Program-made: the position numbers and the translations under genes
Shown: piece by piece, positions 55,479 to 63,517 of the stretch
How positions within the stretch are numbered: position 1 is the stretch's first letter
Layout of the letters: every line of letters begins with the position of its first letter
Origin: Hyphomicrobiales bacterium
GTDB lineage: Bacteria; Pseudomonadota; Alphaproteobacteria; Rhizobiales; Rhizobiaceae
Length of the DNA: 64,000 nucleotides
Assembly (NCBI GenBank): GCA_900469615.1
Contig: UBYA01000001.1
Coordinates: 186,001-250,000, forward strand
Direction of reading: 5' to 3'
Notes under the pieces: generated by a model
The model's input: the letters and a program-made list of their open reading frames with translations, nothing else
The model's database searches: none
Told to the model about the DNA's origin: nothing

Positions 55479-55653
55479 TTTTGCCATCTTACGCATGCAA
55501 TCAATCTTTCGTAAAGAGCCATTCGTCGCTCCGGCGAAAATAATCCGACCGGGAGCTGGACAATTTCTCAGGGCTTGGGAGAGCAAAAAAAGGCTGGACA
55601 CACACAATAGTCGTATGCAATTCGAGGAGAAACCTAGAGGTGGGAGACCGGGA

Positions 55654-56352
55654 ATGGCAAAGAAAGCAAGCGATGCGGGCGGTGGCCGCTCCCAGGCTGT
55701 GCATCGCGCTTTGAAGCGGGCCATCATTGATCAGGCCCTGACGCCAGGATCGAAATTGCCGGAAGATTCGATCGGCGAGCGAATGGGTGTCAGCCGGACG
55801 CTCGTCCGCGAGGCGCTGGTTCGCTTGAGCCAGGAAGGCTTGGTCGAACTGCGGCCCAACAAGGGAGCGGTGGTTGCCCGGCCCAGCCTGGAAGAGGGGC
55901 GCGATCTGTTCCTGACGCGCATGGCGTTGGAGCGGCTGGTGGTGGAAACCCTTTCGGGCAACTTGACTCCGGATCAGATCGACGCGCTTTCGGCCCACAT
56001 AGAGGCGGAGAACGCCTCCAGAGCGCAGCACGCCACGTCGATCCGCCTGGCAGGCGAATTCCACACGCTTCTCGCCCAGATGACGAATAATTCCAGCCTC
56101 ATCCGCTATGTGAACGAACTGGTTGCCCGCAGTTCGCTGATACTTGCGCTTTACGGGCGGCCGCATTCGTCCGAATGCGCGGTGTCGGAGCATCGGGACC
56201 TGCTGGACAGGTTGATTGCCGGCGATACTGCCGAGGCAGTCGCTCTCATGTCCCATCATCTCGATTCCATAACCATTCGCGCCGTTCTTCCCAAGGAAGA
56301 CGACATCAGGGATGTACTGTCCGCCTATGCCTCGGCGGAAGGCCTGGGTTAG
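55654..56352 (+). CDS. GntR-family (FCD domain) transcriptional regulator
   Basis: 232 residues from ATG 55654 (GGGAG 7 bases upstream; an upstream in-frame ATG at 55615 is also possible). Winged helix-turn-helix (LPEDSIGERMGVSRTLVREA, EGLVELRPNKGAVVARPS) then an FCD effector domain (about 80-215) with metal-ligand type histidines at FHTLLAQM, SEHRDLLDRL and MSHHLD. It is divergent from the Dpp-like/M24/flavin reductase operon and is its likely repressor; the effector is probably a catabolite of the imported substrate. Confidence 0.9.
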   Translation: MAKKASDAGGGRSQAVHRALKRAIIDQALTPGSKLPEDSIGERMGVSRTLVREALVRLSQEGLVELRPNKGAVVARPSLEEGRDLFLTRMALERLVVETLSGNLTPDQIDALSAHIEAENASRAQHATSIRLAGEFHTLLAQMTNNSSLIRYVNELVARSSLILALYGRPHSSECAVSEHRDLLDRLIAGDTAEAVALMSHHLDSITIRAVLPKEDDIRDVLSAYASAEGLG

Positions 56353-56901
56353 ACAATCGGGTCTTTCCTTATAAGAGCCGCCACGGGGCGCCCGCTTTCG
56401 ATCTGCCGCCACCGGCTGCGAGGAATGCACGGCGCCGACGTCCGCAGAGGCTTGTCTCCATGCATAGGGCATGGACGACGAGGCGCCGGCCTCCGGCGAT
56501 ATGCGCTGAAAGCAGTAGCGCTTTATTCCCTTAATCCTGTCCTCCCGATCCAACGCGCGCAAGACTTCCGCTCCTGCCCATCGGGAGGAACGGCCTTCAA
56601 ATCAGCGCGACGAGATAATGGTGCTCTACGTGTTCAAGGAATGTCGGAGCTGCTGCAGATGTCCTCTGGCTCATACGAACTGCATGTAAATTTAATCGCC
56701 GTGAGATTTCAAAAATGGCCGGAGACGCCGGTTCCACGTTCGCCTAGCATCGAGGCGCAAGGGCCTGGTCGAACGTGATCGGTTTGACTTGCTGCGATAA
56801 AGAAAGCGGTTTGGTGAAGAATGGTGATAGTATTCCGATGTCGGTCCGACAGGTTTTCGGCCGTTGCCCGCACTGGCGAGCCGGCCGGATTGGGGGGTAC
56901 A
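56353..56901. other. Intergenic stretch with no confident gene
   Basis: About 550 bases between the GntR gene and the IalB-domain gene, both rightward. It should hold the IalB-domain gene's promoter; AT-rich patches occur at 56660-56720. The open frames show no recognisable domain. Confidence 0.5.
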
Positions 56902-57447
56902 ATGATTAGAGAGACCGCGACCGGTGACGCTCACTCCATCGTCCGGCGGGAGCGCCACGGCGATTGGATCCTTTCCATAGTGAGCGAGACGGTGGCCGAC
57001 CGCCCGCGGCAGCGCTGCACGATCTCCCATGTGCAGTTCGATCTAGAGACGCGCAAGCCTATCCTGTCGATCGAACTGTATCCCGAAAAAAGAGGCTTGA
57101 GGGGGACGCTGGTCCTCCCGGCCGGCCTGCGTCGGGAAAACGGCGTGATGCTGGAAGGAGACGAGGCTGCCTCCGGGCTGGCGCAGCCGTTCAGAGCAGA
57201 GTTTCCGCTCGGTTGCGCCGTCGATCTTGATCTCGATGCAGCCATGATCGCCAGCTTGAGGCGGGACCGCAACCTGCATGTAAGGGCGACCGCCGATAAT
57301 ACGGGCCGGGAGGTGATCTTCTCCATCCCGCTCAATGGATTTTCCGCCACTCTGAGGCGGGCATTTTCCATTGCCGATCCGAGCGTCGGGACGCGCGCTC
57401 GCCGATCGAGCCGGATCGCTCATTACGGCAATTCCATGAAAAGTTGA
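56902..57447 (+). CDS. IalB (invasion-associated locus B) domain protein without a visible signal peptide
   Basis: 181 residues from ATG 56902, which has GGGGGG a few bases upstream. The part from about 40 to 155 follows the IalB pattern: CTISHVQFDLETRKPILSIE, RGTLVLPAGLRRENGVML, FPLGCAVDLDLDAAMIASLR, FSIPLNGFSATLRRAFS. IalB proteins are normally periplasmic with an N-terminal signal and a Cys pair; here no hydrophobic N-terminus is visible and the conserved cysteine in FPLGCAVD has a possible partner in QRCTISH. An atypical, perhaps cytoplasmic, member; role unknown. Confidence 0.7.
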   Translation: MIRETATGDAHSIVRRERHGDWILSIVSETVADRPRQRCTISHVQFDLETRKPILSIELYPEKRGLRGTLVLPAGLRRENGVMLEGDEAASGLAQPFRAEFPLGCAVDLDLDAAMIASLRRDRNLHVRATADNTGREVIFSIPLNGFSATLRRAFSIADPSVGTRARRSSRIAHYGNSMKS

Positions 57448-57542
57448 ACCGTTCCGGGGCTGCCGCCAAGGTGGCGGGCGCTTTCCCGGTATTGCTCCAG
57501 CTCGGCAATTACCAGCGCGTGCGCTCGGACAAACAGATGGAA

Positions 57543-57561
57543 GCCTGAGGTGCTTTCAGGC
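57543..57561 (-). terminator. Weak hairpin after the LacI-type gene
   Basis: GCCTGA (57543-57548) and TCAGGC (57556-57561) form a 6-base stem with a 7-base loop, 19 bases downstream of the LacI-type regulator's stop on the minus strand. Short and without a clear T-run. Confidence 0.35.
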
Positions 57562-57579
57562 CAGGAAAGGCATTCCCGT

Positions 57580-58629
57580 TCAGGCCGAGCCACGAAGCAT
57601 GATTTCGCCGTTCAACAGGATAGTCGAAGGACCGGCTGCCGTCATGTTCTGATCGTCCTGATCGATCATGCGGAACAGAAGGTCCATGGCTCCCTGGGCA
57701 ATCTGCCTGTAATCCTGCGCGACGGTCGTGATGGGCGGGCAGGCGTAACGCGACAACGGATGATCGTCATGGCCGGCGATTCGCAGCTCGCCTTGGCCGG
57801 TTTGGCCGACTTTTATGCCGGCGTGATAGGCCGCCGCAATCGCGCCGAAGGCAATTCGGTCGTTCGCGCACAGGATGGTGTTGGTCGGAAAGCCGCCGCT
57901 TTCGATAAACCTCACTGCCTGCTCGAAGCCGAAGCGTTCGAAATCCCAGGTGCCGCCGCTGGAAATGGGCAGAACGACCGGCTCCTTGTTCAATTGCCGC
58001 ATGGCGTCGGCATAGGCTTGCTCTCTCGTTCTGGCATTGGTGTTGACGAGGGGCATGCCGAGATAGCAGGGAGGCTCGCCGGATCGGCACAGATATTCCA
58101 CCATCAGCTTGAAGCTCTGGCGATTGTCCGTGCCCACGAACGGCGAGCTGTCATCCAGGGGGGAATCGACATAGATGAGCGGAATGGATTGCCCCAGTGC
58201 ATGCAGGGTTTCCTGCTGCGACTTGACGCCGAGCGCTGCGATGACGGCGCCGGCGACGTTCATCGAGCGCAGGGTTTCGATCGCGCGGGCCTCCAGCGCC
58301 GCGTCGCCGTCCGACGACAGGACGAATGCAAGATAGCCGGAGCCGTTCGCGATGACTTCGATGCGGCGCGTCAGCGCCATGTAGAACGGGTCGGTGGTGT
58401 CGGGAACGATGATGCCGAGAATGTTGCTGCGGCGGCGATTGAGGTTCACGGCGAAGATATTGGGCCTGAAGCCGCTATCTTTCAAAGCGGCTTCGATAAT
58501 GTCGCGCGTTTTCTTCCGTACGGATGCGGGGTCGTTGAAGTACTTCGATACCGTTGGTCTGGACAGCCCGACAAACTCGGAAAAGTCCTCCATGGTCTTG
58601 ATGGGCTTTTCTGACAACCCTTGTTCCAC
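57580..58629 (-). CDS. LacI-family transcriptional regulator of the sugar operon
   Basis: 349 residues from GTG 58629. Helix-turn-helix (TMEDFSEFVGLSRPTVSKYF, then FRPNIFAVNLNRRRS hinge) and a periplasmic-binding-like effector domain (ILGIIVPDTTDPFYMALTRR; TILCANDRIAFGAIAAAYHA; QDYRQIAQGAMDLLF). It lies downstream of the kbaZ-type gene on the same strand, 66 bases away, so it may be the last gene of the operon it controls. Likely represses the KbaZ/kinase/ABC operon until the sugar or its phosphate is present. Confidence 0.9.
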   Translation of the reverse strand: MEQGLSEKPIKTMEDFSEFVGLSRPTVSKYFNDPASVRKKTRDIIEAALKDSGFRPNIFAVNLNRRRSNILGIIVPDTTDPFYMALTRRIEVIANGSGYLAFVLSSDGDAALEARAIETLRSMNVAGAVIAALGVKSQQETLHALGQSIPLIYVDSPLDDSSPFVGTDNRQSFKLMVEYLCRSGEPPCYLGMPLVNTNARTREQAYADAMRQLNKEPVVLPISSGGTWDFERFGFEQAVRFIESGGFPTNTILCANDRIAFGAIAAAYHAGIKVGQTGQGELRIAGHDDHPLSRYACPPITTVAQDYRQIAQGAMDLLFRMIDQDDQNMTAAGPSTILLNGEIMLRGSA

Positions 58630-58695
58630 CTTGCAGTTATCGATCTTGATCTTAGGTGCTTCTTACGGCCCCCTGTTCGGTGCCTGTTCGAAAAC

Positions 58696-59973
58696 TCACC
58701 GGCACGCTTCGAAATAATCTTCCAAAACGAGGTCTATCGCGTCAAGGGCGAGCGCTTCGGCGCGCGGAGCAATTTTACCTTGGCGAACCGATTGATAGCT
58801 TGGCCGCAGATACTGGCTGATCAGCGTTTCGGGAATGTCGATGCCTTCCAGCAGGGCAAAAAGCGACGTCACGGCCGCCGCGATTTCAGGATGCGGCCAG
58901 TAGTAGCGGATGCGGTCGCTGTAGCTGAAATGACGCTGGATATGCCGTTCCGACTCCGAGCCGTGGTAGTATTTTTCCCAGTTGCCGGGATCGGCGGTCA
59001 GAACGCGTTCGATGACGGCGACGAGCGTTTCCTGCCGCTTGCCGGGGGACAGAAACTCGGCGATCCGGTCCAGGCCGTAATAGGCTTCCCGAAGCGCAAA
59101 GGTGAGGCCCGGACCGACCTTCAAAATTGCGAAGCCGTCCAGCACCAGTTGCCGAAGCGCTTCGCGGCTTTGATAGTCGGTGGAATGGGCCTCGAACACC
59201 AGGCCCGGCAAATCCGAAAGCGCCGCACTCAGGGCCGCCGCCTTCTGCGGGATATAGGCGATCACGTTCTCGTTGCCGAACTCGACGCCGGGCTGGACGA
59301 CCGCGCCGATGACGCGGGAAAACGCCTCCTTCACGCCCGCCGCTTCGAAGGCCCGGCGGTGAACGGCAATCGTTTCAAGGGCTGCCTCCGGCTTCGTCAC
59401 CTCCAGAACGTCCAGCTCCTCCATCGCGCCGCCCGGAATGGGAACTTCGGTGCCGACGATATAAACGGGTTTCACGCCCGGCTTTCCTTGCAGCGCCTTC
59501 TCCGCCACAGCCGCAAGACGGGCCGCGCGCTCCGCCGTCAGGGCATCTGGAAGTGCGACCGGCTCGCCTGCGCAGCCCATGCTCGTATCGAGATGCAGTT
59601 TGGTGAACCCCGCCTCGGCATAGGCCTTGATCATCTCGCAGGCCTTCGCCATGGCGTCGTCGGCCGGCAGCGTCTTCCAGGGATTCGGGCCGAGATGGTC
59701 GCCGCCAAGGATCAGCCGATCCGGCGGAAAGCCTGTCTTTGCGGCTATCGTCTCGACAAAGCTTTTGAAGTCGGCGGGCGTCATTCCGGTGTAGCCGCCG
59801 TCCTGATTTACCTGGTTGCAGGTGGCTTCCACGAGCAGATGGCAACCTTTGCGCCCGGCGTGCAGCATTGCCGCTTCGATAACGGTCGGATGCGCCGAGC
59901 AGATCGAGGGGATGCCTTTGATGCTCGCGCGCTCGCGCCAGGTCGAGATGTCGGAGAGATAGCTCGTCTGCAT
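58696..59973 (-). CDS. kbaZ: KbaZ/GatZ-type tagatose-bisphosphate aldolase subunit or tagatose-6-phosphate epimerase
   Basis: 425 residues. GIPSICSAHPTVIEAAMLHA at the N-terminus, VEATCNQVNQDGGYTGMTPA (about 48-67), LGGDHLGPNPW (about 89) and KLHLDTSMGCAGEP are the KbaZ/GatZ family hallmarks. In E. coli it is the non-catalytic partner of a class II aldolase (KbaY/GatY); in Agrobacterium galactitol catabolism a homologue was reported as a tagatose-6-phosphate 4-epimerase. No KbaY/GatY is in the window, favouring the second role. ATG 59973 follows the kinase stop by one base (TGACATG). Confidence 0.9.
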   Translation of the reverse strand: MQTSYLSDISTWRERASIKGIPSICSAHPTVIEAAMLHAGRKGCHLLVEATCNQVNQDGGYTGMTPADFKSFVETIAAKTGFPPDRLILGGDHLGPNPWKTLPADDAMAKACEMIKAYAEAGFTKLHLDTSMGCAGEPVALPDALTAERAARLAAVAEKALQGKPGVKPVYIVGTEVPIPGGAMEELDVLEVTKPEAALETIAVHRRAFEAAGVKEAFSRVIGAVVQPGVEFGNENVIAYIPQKAAALSAALSDLPGLVFEAHSTDYQSREALRQLVLDGFAILKVGPGLTFALREAYYGLDRIAEFLSPGKRQETLVAVIERVLTADPGNWEKYYHGSESERHIQRHFSYSDRIRYYWPHPEIAAAVTSLFALLEGIDIPETLISQYLRPSYQSVRQGKIAPRAEALALDAIDLVLEDYFEACR

Positions 59974-59974
59974 G

Positions 59975-60919
59975 TCAGGCAATTCCTTGTGTTTCTATAA
60001 GGGAACGAAGCTCGGCTTCCGTCGAGGCGCCTTCCATGGGGCCGGCTTTCGTGACCGCCCGCGCGCCCGATGCATTGGCATAGCGCAGGGCAACGGCCGG
60101 GCTTGCCCCTCTCAGCCAGAAGGTGACGAAGGTGGCGCCGAAGCAGTCGCCGGCACCCGTCGGATCGACTTCCTCCACTTCGAAGCCCGGAAGATGCAGA
60201 TGCAGCCCGGCATCGTGATAGGTGGCACCTGCGGCGCCGCGCTTGATGACGATGGCTTTGATGCCGCGAGCCAGCAGGTCGGCGACGGCCTCCGTCTCGG
60301 TCTGGGCCGTCGTAAACAGGAAGAGTTCTTCCCCGCTCGGCAGGAACAGGTCCGTTTTCGACAGCACCGTCCGCAGCGCTTCCCGCATGCCGGGCGTATC
60401 GAGAATTTCGGCGCGCAGGTTAGGGTCGAAGGAGACGGTTCCGCCGTTCGCCTTGATCCGCTCGACTGCCGTCAGCACGCTTTCGACCACACTTGGAGAA
60501 TAGAGCGCGGTGCCCATGACGTGCATATGGCTGCAACCGTCGACGAGCGCCAGCGTCTTCTCCGATAGCGTGATCGTGCCGCAGGCGCTGTGGCGAATGT
60601 TGAAGACGAAGGCACGGCTGCCGTCTTCGCGATAGCGCACGAAGGCGCTGCCGGTCGTGCCCTGGGGAACGACTTCGATGCCGGAAATATCGACGCCGTC
60701 CTCTTGCAGCCGATTGGTGTTCACCCAGCCGAAATCATCGTCGCCGACGCGCGAGATGATGGCGCACGGCTGACCGAGCTTGCCGACCTGATCGATGAAG
60801 ATGGCGGGCGCGCCGGACGGGAAGGGACCGATGAGCGGCACCGGCTCGCGGAAACCGTTTCCGCGATCGGTGGCAACGATTTCGACCAGGATTTCGCCGA
60901 TGGTAAGGACTTTGGACAT
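59975..60919 (-). CDS. PfkB-family sugar kinase (tagatose/fructose-type)
   Basis: 314 residues. N-terminal KVLTIGEILVEIVATDRGNG, GPFPSGAPAIFIDQVGKLGQ, and the C-terminal PfkB signature DPTGAGDCFGATFVTFWLRG (about 246-265), where GAGD holds the catalytic Asp and anion hole. Sugar kinases of this class beside KbaZ and an RbsB-type importer phosphorylate ketohexoses such as tagatose; in Agrobacterium galactitol catabolism the analogous enzyme is a tagatose kinase. ATG 60919 overlaps no neighbour; the permease ends 19 bases upstream. Confidence 0.9.
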   Translation of the reverse strand: MSKVLTIGEILVEIVATDRGNGFREPVPLIGPFPSGAPAIFIDQVGKLGQPCAIISRVGDDDFGWVNTNRLQEDGVDISGIEVVPQGTTGSAFVRYREDGSRAFVFNIRHSACGTITLSEKTLALVDGCSHMHVMGTALYSPSVVESVLTAVERIKANGGTVSFDPNLRAEILDTPGMREALRTVLSKTDLFLPSGEELFLFTTAQTETEAVADLLARGIKAIVIKRGAAGATYHDAGLHLHLPGFEVEEVDPTGAGDCFGATFVTFWLRGASPAVALRYANASGARAVTKAGPMEGASTEAELRSLIETQGIA

Positions 60920-60938
60920 GGTGCAATGGTGCCCTGAT

Positions 60939-61901
60939 TTACTGCTTGGCTCGTTTCGCGCGCACATCCAGATAGACGGCTACCAGGATAACGACGCCCT
61001 TGACGATGAGTTGGTAGAAATAGGGAACGGACAGCATGTTCATGCCGTTGTTGAGGACACCGATGATGAGCGCCCCGATCAACGTGCCGACCATGGTGCC
61101 AACACCTCCCGAAAGGCTTGTACCACCAAGGACAGCCGCCGCGATAGCATCGAGTTCGTAGCTCATTCCCGCATTGGTCTGGGCTGAAAAGAGCCGGGAG
61201 GAGAGAAGGATGCCGCTGATGGCCGACATGATGCCGGAGATCATGAAGATGGTGATCTTCAGCCTGTCGACCTTGATGCCCGAATAGAGCGCGGCTTCCT
61301 TGTTGCCGCCCGTCAGATAGGCCCGGCGTCCGAACGTGGTCTTGCTGAGCAGGATGTGATTGAAGACGAACAAGACGGCCACGAACCAGATGACGATCGG
61401 AATGCCGATGAAGCTCTGGGTGCCGATCGCCGTCCAGCTCGGGTCCATGATCATCGCCGGGGCGCCATTGGTCGGAAGGCTGACGAGGCCGCGATAAATC
61501 CCCATGGTCGCGACCGTGACGATGAAGGATGGCAGCATGAGCTTTGCCGTCAGCACGCCGTTCAGCAGGCCGAGCACCGCGCCGGCAAGGAGGGTTATGA
61601 CGATGGCGGGCACGAAGCCGAGGCCGAAAAGAATGCATTGCGCCCCGACCATGCCGGCAACCGCGATGATGGAGCCGATCGAAAGATCGATCTCGCCGAG
61701 CAGGATGACCCAGGTCATGCCGAATGCGGCAATGGCGATGACGGCCACCTGCTGAAGAATGTTCAGGAAGTTGGCGACCGACATGAAGCGCCCGTTGGTG
61801 AGGGAAAAGATCACGCAAAGGGCAACGAGCGACAAGAAGATGCCGCCGTACTGCTTGAGGACCCGGCTATAGGCAGCATTGGCTGCGCTGTTGTTGCTCA
61901 T
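60939..61901 (-). CDS. Sugar ABC permease, RbsC-type
   Basis: 320 residues, about ten hydrophobic segments. GMTWVILLGEIDLSIGSIIA (about 60-79) and IAAAVLGGTSLSGGVGTMVG (about 240-259) are the two signatures of RbsC/XylH-type carbohydrate permeases. The start ATG overlaps the ATPase gene's stop by 4 bases (ATGA). It works with the RbsA-type ATPase and RbsB-type binding protein to import a pentose, hexose or polyol. Confidence 0.93.
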   Translation of the reverse strand: MSNNSAANAAYSRVLKQYGGIFLSLVALCVIFSLTNGRFMSVANFLNILQQVAVIAIAAFGMTWVILLGEIDLSIGSIIAVAGMVGAQCILFGLGFVPAIVITLLAGAVLGLLNGVLTAKLMLPSFIVTVATMGIYRGLVSLPTNGAPAMIMDPSWTAIGTQSFIGIPIVIWFVAVLFVFNHILLSKTTFGRRAYLTGGNKEAALYSGIKVDRLKITIFMISGIMSAISGILLSSRLFSAQTNAGMSYELDAIAAAVLGGTSLSGGVGTMVGTLIGALIIGVLNNGMNMLSVPYFYQLIVKGVVILVAVYLDVRAKRAKQ

Positions 61902-63415
61902 GATAGAAATCCCGTCGCAAAGCTCATTATTTTCTCGGGCGTCATCTGGTCCGGCGTCGCGATCGCCGTCATGCGGCCTTCGCTCATGACGACGACACGG
62001 TCGCTCATGCCGATGACCTCAGGCAGTTCGGAGGACACCAGCAGGATTGCCGTGCCTTCTGCCGCCAGCTGGCGGATGATTTTGTAGATTTCGAACTTGG
62101 CCCCGACGTCCACGCCCCGCGTCGGCTCATCGAGGATGAGAATTCGCGGCTTCGTCAGCAACCACTTCGCCAGAACGATCTTCTGCTGGTTGCCGCCCGA
62201 TAGCGAGCCGGCCACGGTTTCCAGCGATGCCGTCTTGATGGCGAGGCGACCGACTTCTTCCGTGGCGGCCTGCCGTTCGCGTCGGCGCTTGAGGAAGCCG
62301 AAGCGATCGGCGAAGTCTTTCAGCGCCACCATCGAAATGTTCGTTTCGACGCTATGGGCAAGGACGAGACCTTCTTCCTTGCGGTTTTCGGTGACGAACC
62401 CGATGCGCTTGTCGATGGCTTCGACGGGCGAGCGGATGGCAATTTCCTTGCCGTCGATCGAGACGGTGCCCGCTGACGATTGCCTCATGCCGAACAGGGT
62501 GTTCATCACCTCCGATCGCCCGGAGCCGATCAGGCCGAAGAAACCCAGGATTTCTCCGCTTCGAACGTCGAAGCTGACATTCTCGAACTCGCCCGGGCGG
62601 GACAATCCCTGGACGGACAGAGCCGCCTTTTGATCCGCGGATGGTGCAGGTACATCGCGCGGCGGATAGATCTCGTTCATGTCGCGGCCGACCATCAGGG
62701 CGATCAATTCCTCGATCGTCGTCTCGGTCCTGTCGCGCGTCGTGATATAGCTGCCATCGCGCACGACCGTAATATCGTCGCTCAACCGCATGATCTCTTC
62801 CATGCGATGCGACACGTAGATGATCGCGACATCCTGGGCCTTCAGGCGTGCGATGATGTCGAAGAGAATTTCCGCCTCGTTGTCGCTGAGCGAGGATGTC
62901 GGCTCATCGAGAATGACGACCTTGGCCTTGATGCTGAGACCCTTGGCGATCTCGACCAGCTGCCGCTGCGCGATCGACAGATCGCCCACCTTGTCGGTGA
63001 CGGAAACGGGTAGTTTGAGTTCGGCGACCAGTTCGGCCGCCTCGCGAATGAGCGCCTTGTCGTTGATGAAGCCGCAACGGGATGGTTCCCGTGTCGCAAG
63101 GATGTTCTCCGCGACGGTCAGGTTGTTGCACAGGCTGAGTTCCTGAAAGACGATCGTCAGGCCGGCCTTCGTCGCGTCCTGCGGCCCCGCCGGGGCATAG
63201 GGCTCGCCGGCAAGGCGGATGCTGCCCGATGTCGGCTGATAGACACCGGCAAGGATTTTCATCAGGGTCGATTTGCCCGCGCCGTTCTCTCCGAGGATCG
63301 TGTGCACGCGACCCGGCATGACGCGCAGCTGCATGCCCTTCAGTGCGGAGACGGAGCCAAAGACTTTCGTTACGTCCTTGATCTCCAGGATTGGACTGCC
63401 ATTCGAGGATGCCAT
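61898..63415 (-). CDS. Sugar ABC ATPase with two ABC domains, RbsA/MglA-type
   Basis: 505 residues. First ATPase: Walker A GENGAGKST (about 42), QRQLVEIAKGLS in place of the LSGGQ signature, Walker B VVILDEPTSSL. Second ATPase: degenerate Walker [37 protein letters not shown]. One normal and one degenerate domain is the rule for RbsA-type proteins. It sits between the binding protein and the permease, with a hairpin in the 102 bases upstream. Confidence 0.93.
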   Translation of the reverse strand: MASSNGSPILEIKDVTKVFGSVSALKGMQLRVMPGRVHTILGENGAGKSTLMKILAGVYQPTSGSIRLAGEPYAPAGPQDATKAGLTIVFQELSLCNNLTVAENILATREPSRCGFINDKALIREAAELVAELKLPVSVTDKVGDLSIAQRQLVEIAKGLSIKAKVVILDEPTSSLSDNEAEILFDIIARLKAQDVAIIYVSHRMEEIMRLSDDITVVRDGSYITTRDRTETTIEELIALMVGRDMNEIYPPRDVPAPSADQKAALSVQGLSRPGEFENVSFDVRSGEILGFFGLIGSGRSEVMNTLFGMRQSSAGTVSIDGKEIAIRSPVEAIDKRIGFVTENRKEEGLVLAHSVETNISMVALKDFADRFGFLKRRRERQAATEEVGRLAIKTASLETVAGSLSGGNQQKIVLAKWLLTKPRILILDEPTRGVDVGAKFEIYKIIRQLAAEGTAILLVSSELPEVIGMSDRVVVMSEGRMTAIATPDQMTPEKIMSFATGFLS

Positions 63416-63438
63416 GCCTCACCTTTTCTTGCCTGGCT

Positions 63439-63497
63439 CCGGCGGCCCGCGATAAAACGCAAGCCGCCGGGAGGTGCGGTCTTTTCTGTAGAAAAGC
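63439..63497 (-). terminator. Hairpins between the binding protein and the ATPase genes
   Basis: CCGGCGG (63439-63445) pairs with CCGCCGG (63464-63470) with an 18-base loop, and CTTTTC (63482-63487) pairs with GAAAAG (63492-63497) across TGTA. Stem-loops in this position often stabilise the binding protein mRNA or reduce read-through, making the binding protein more abundant than the ATPase and permease. Confidence 0.5.
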
Positions 63498-63517
63498 CGT
63501 CTTGGGAGCAGATAGGA

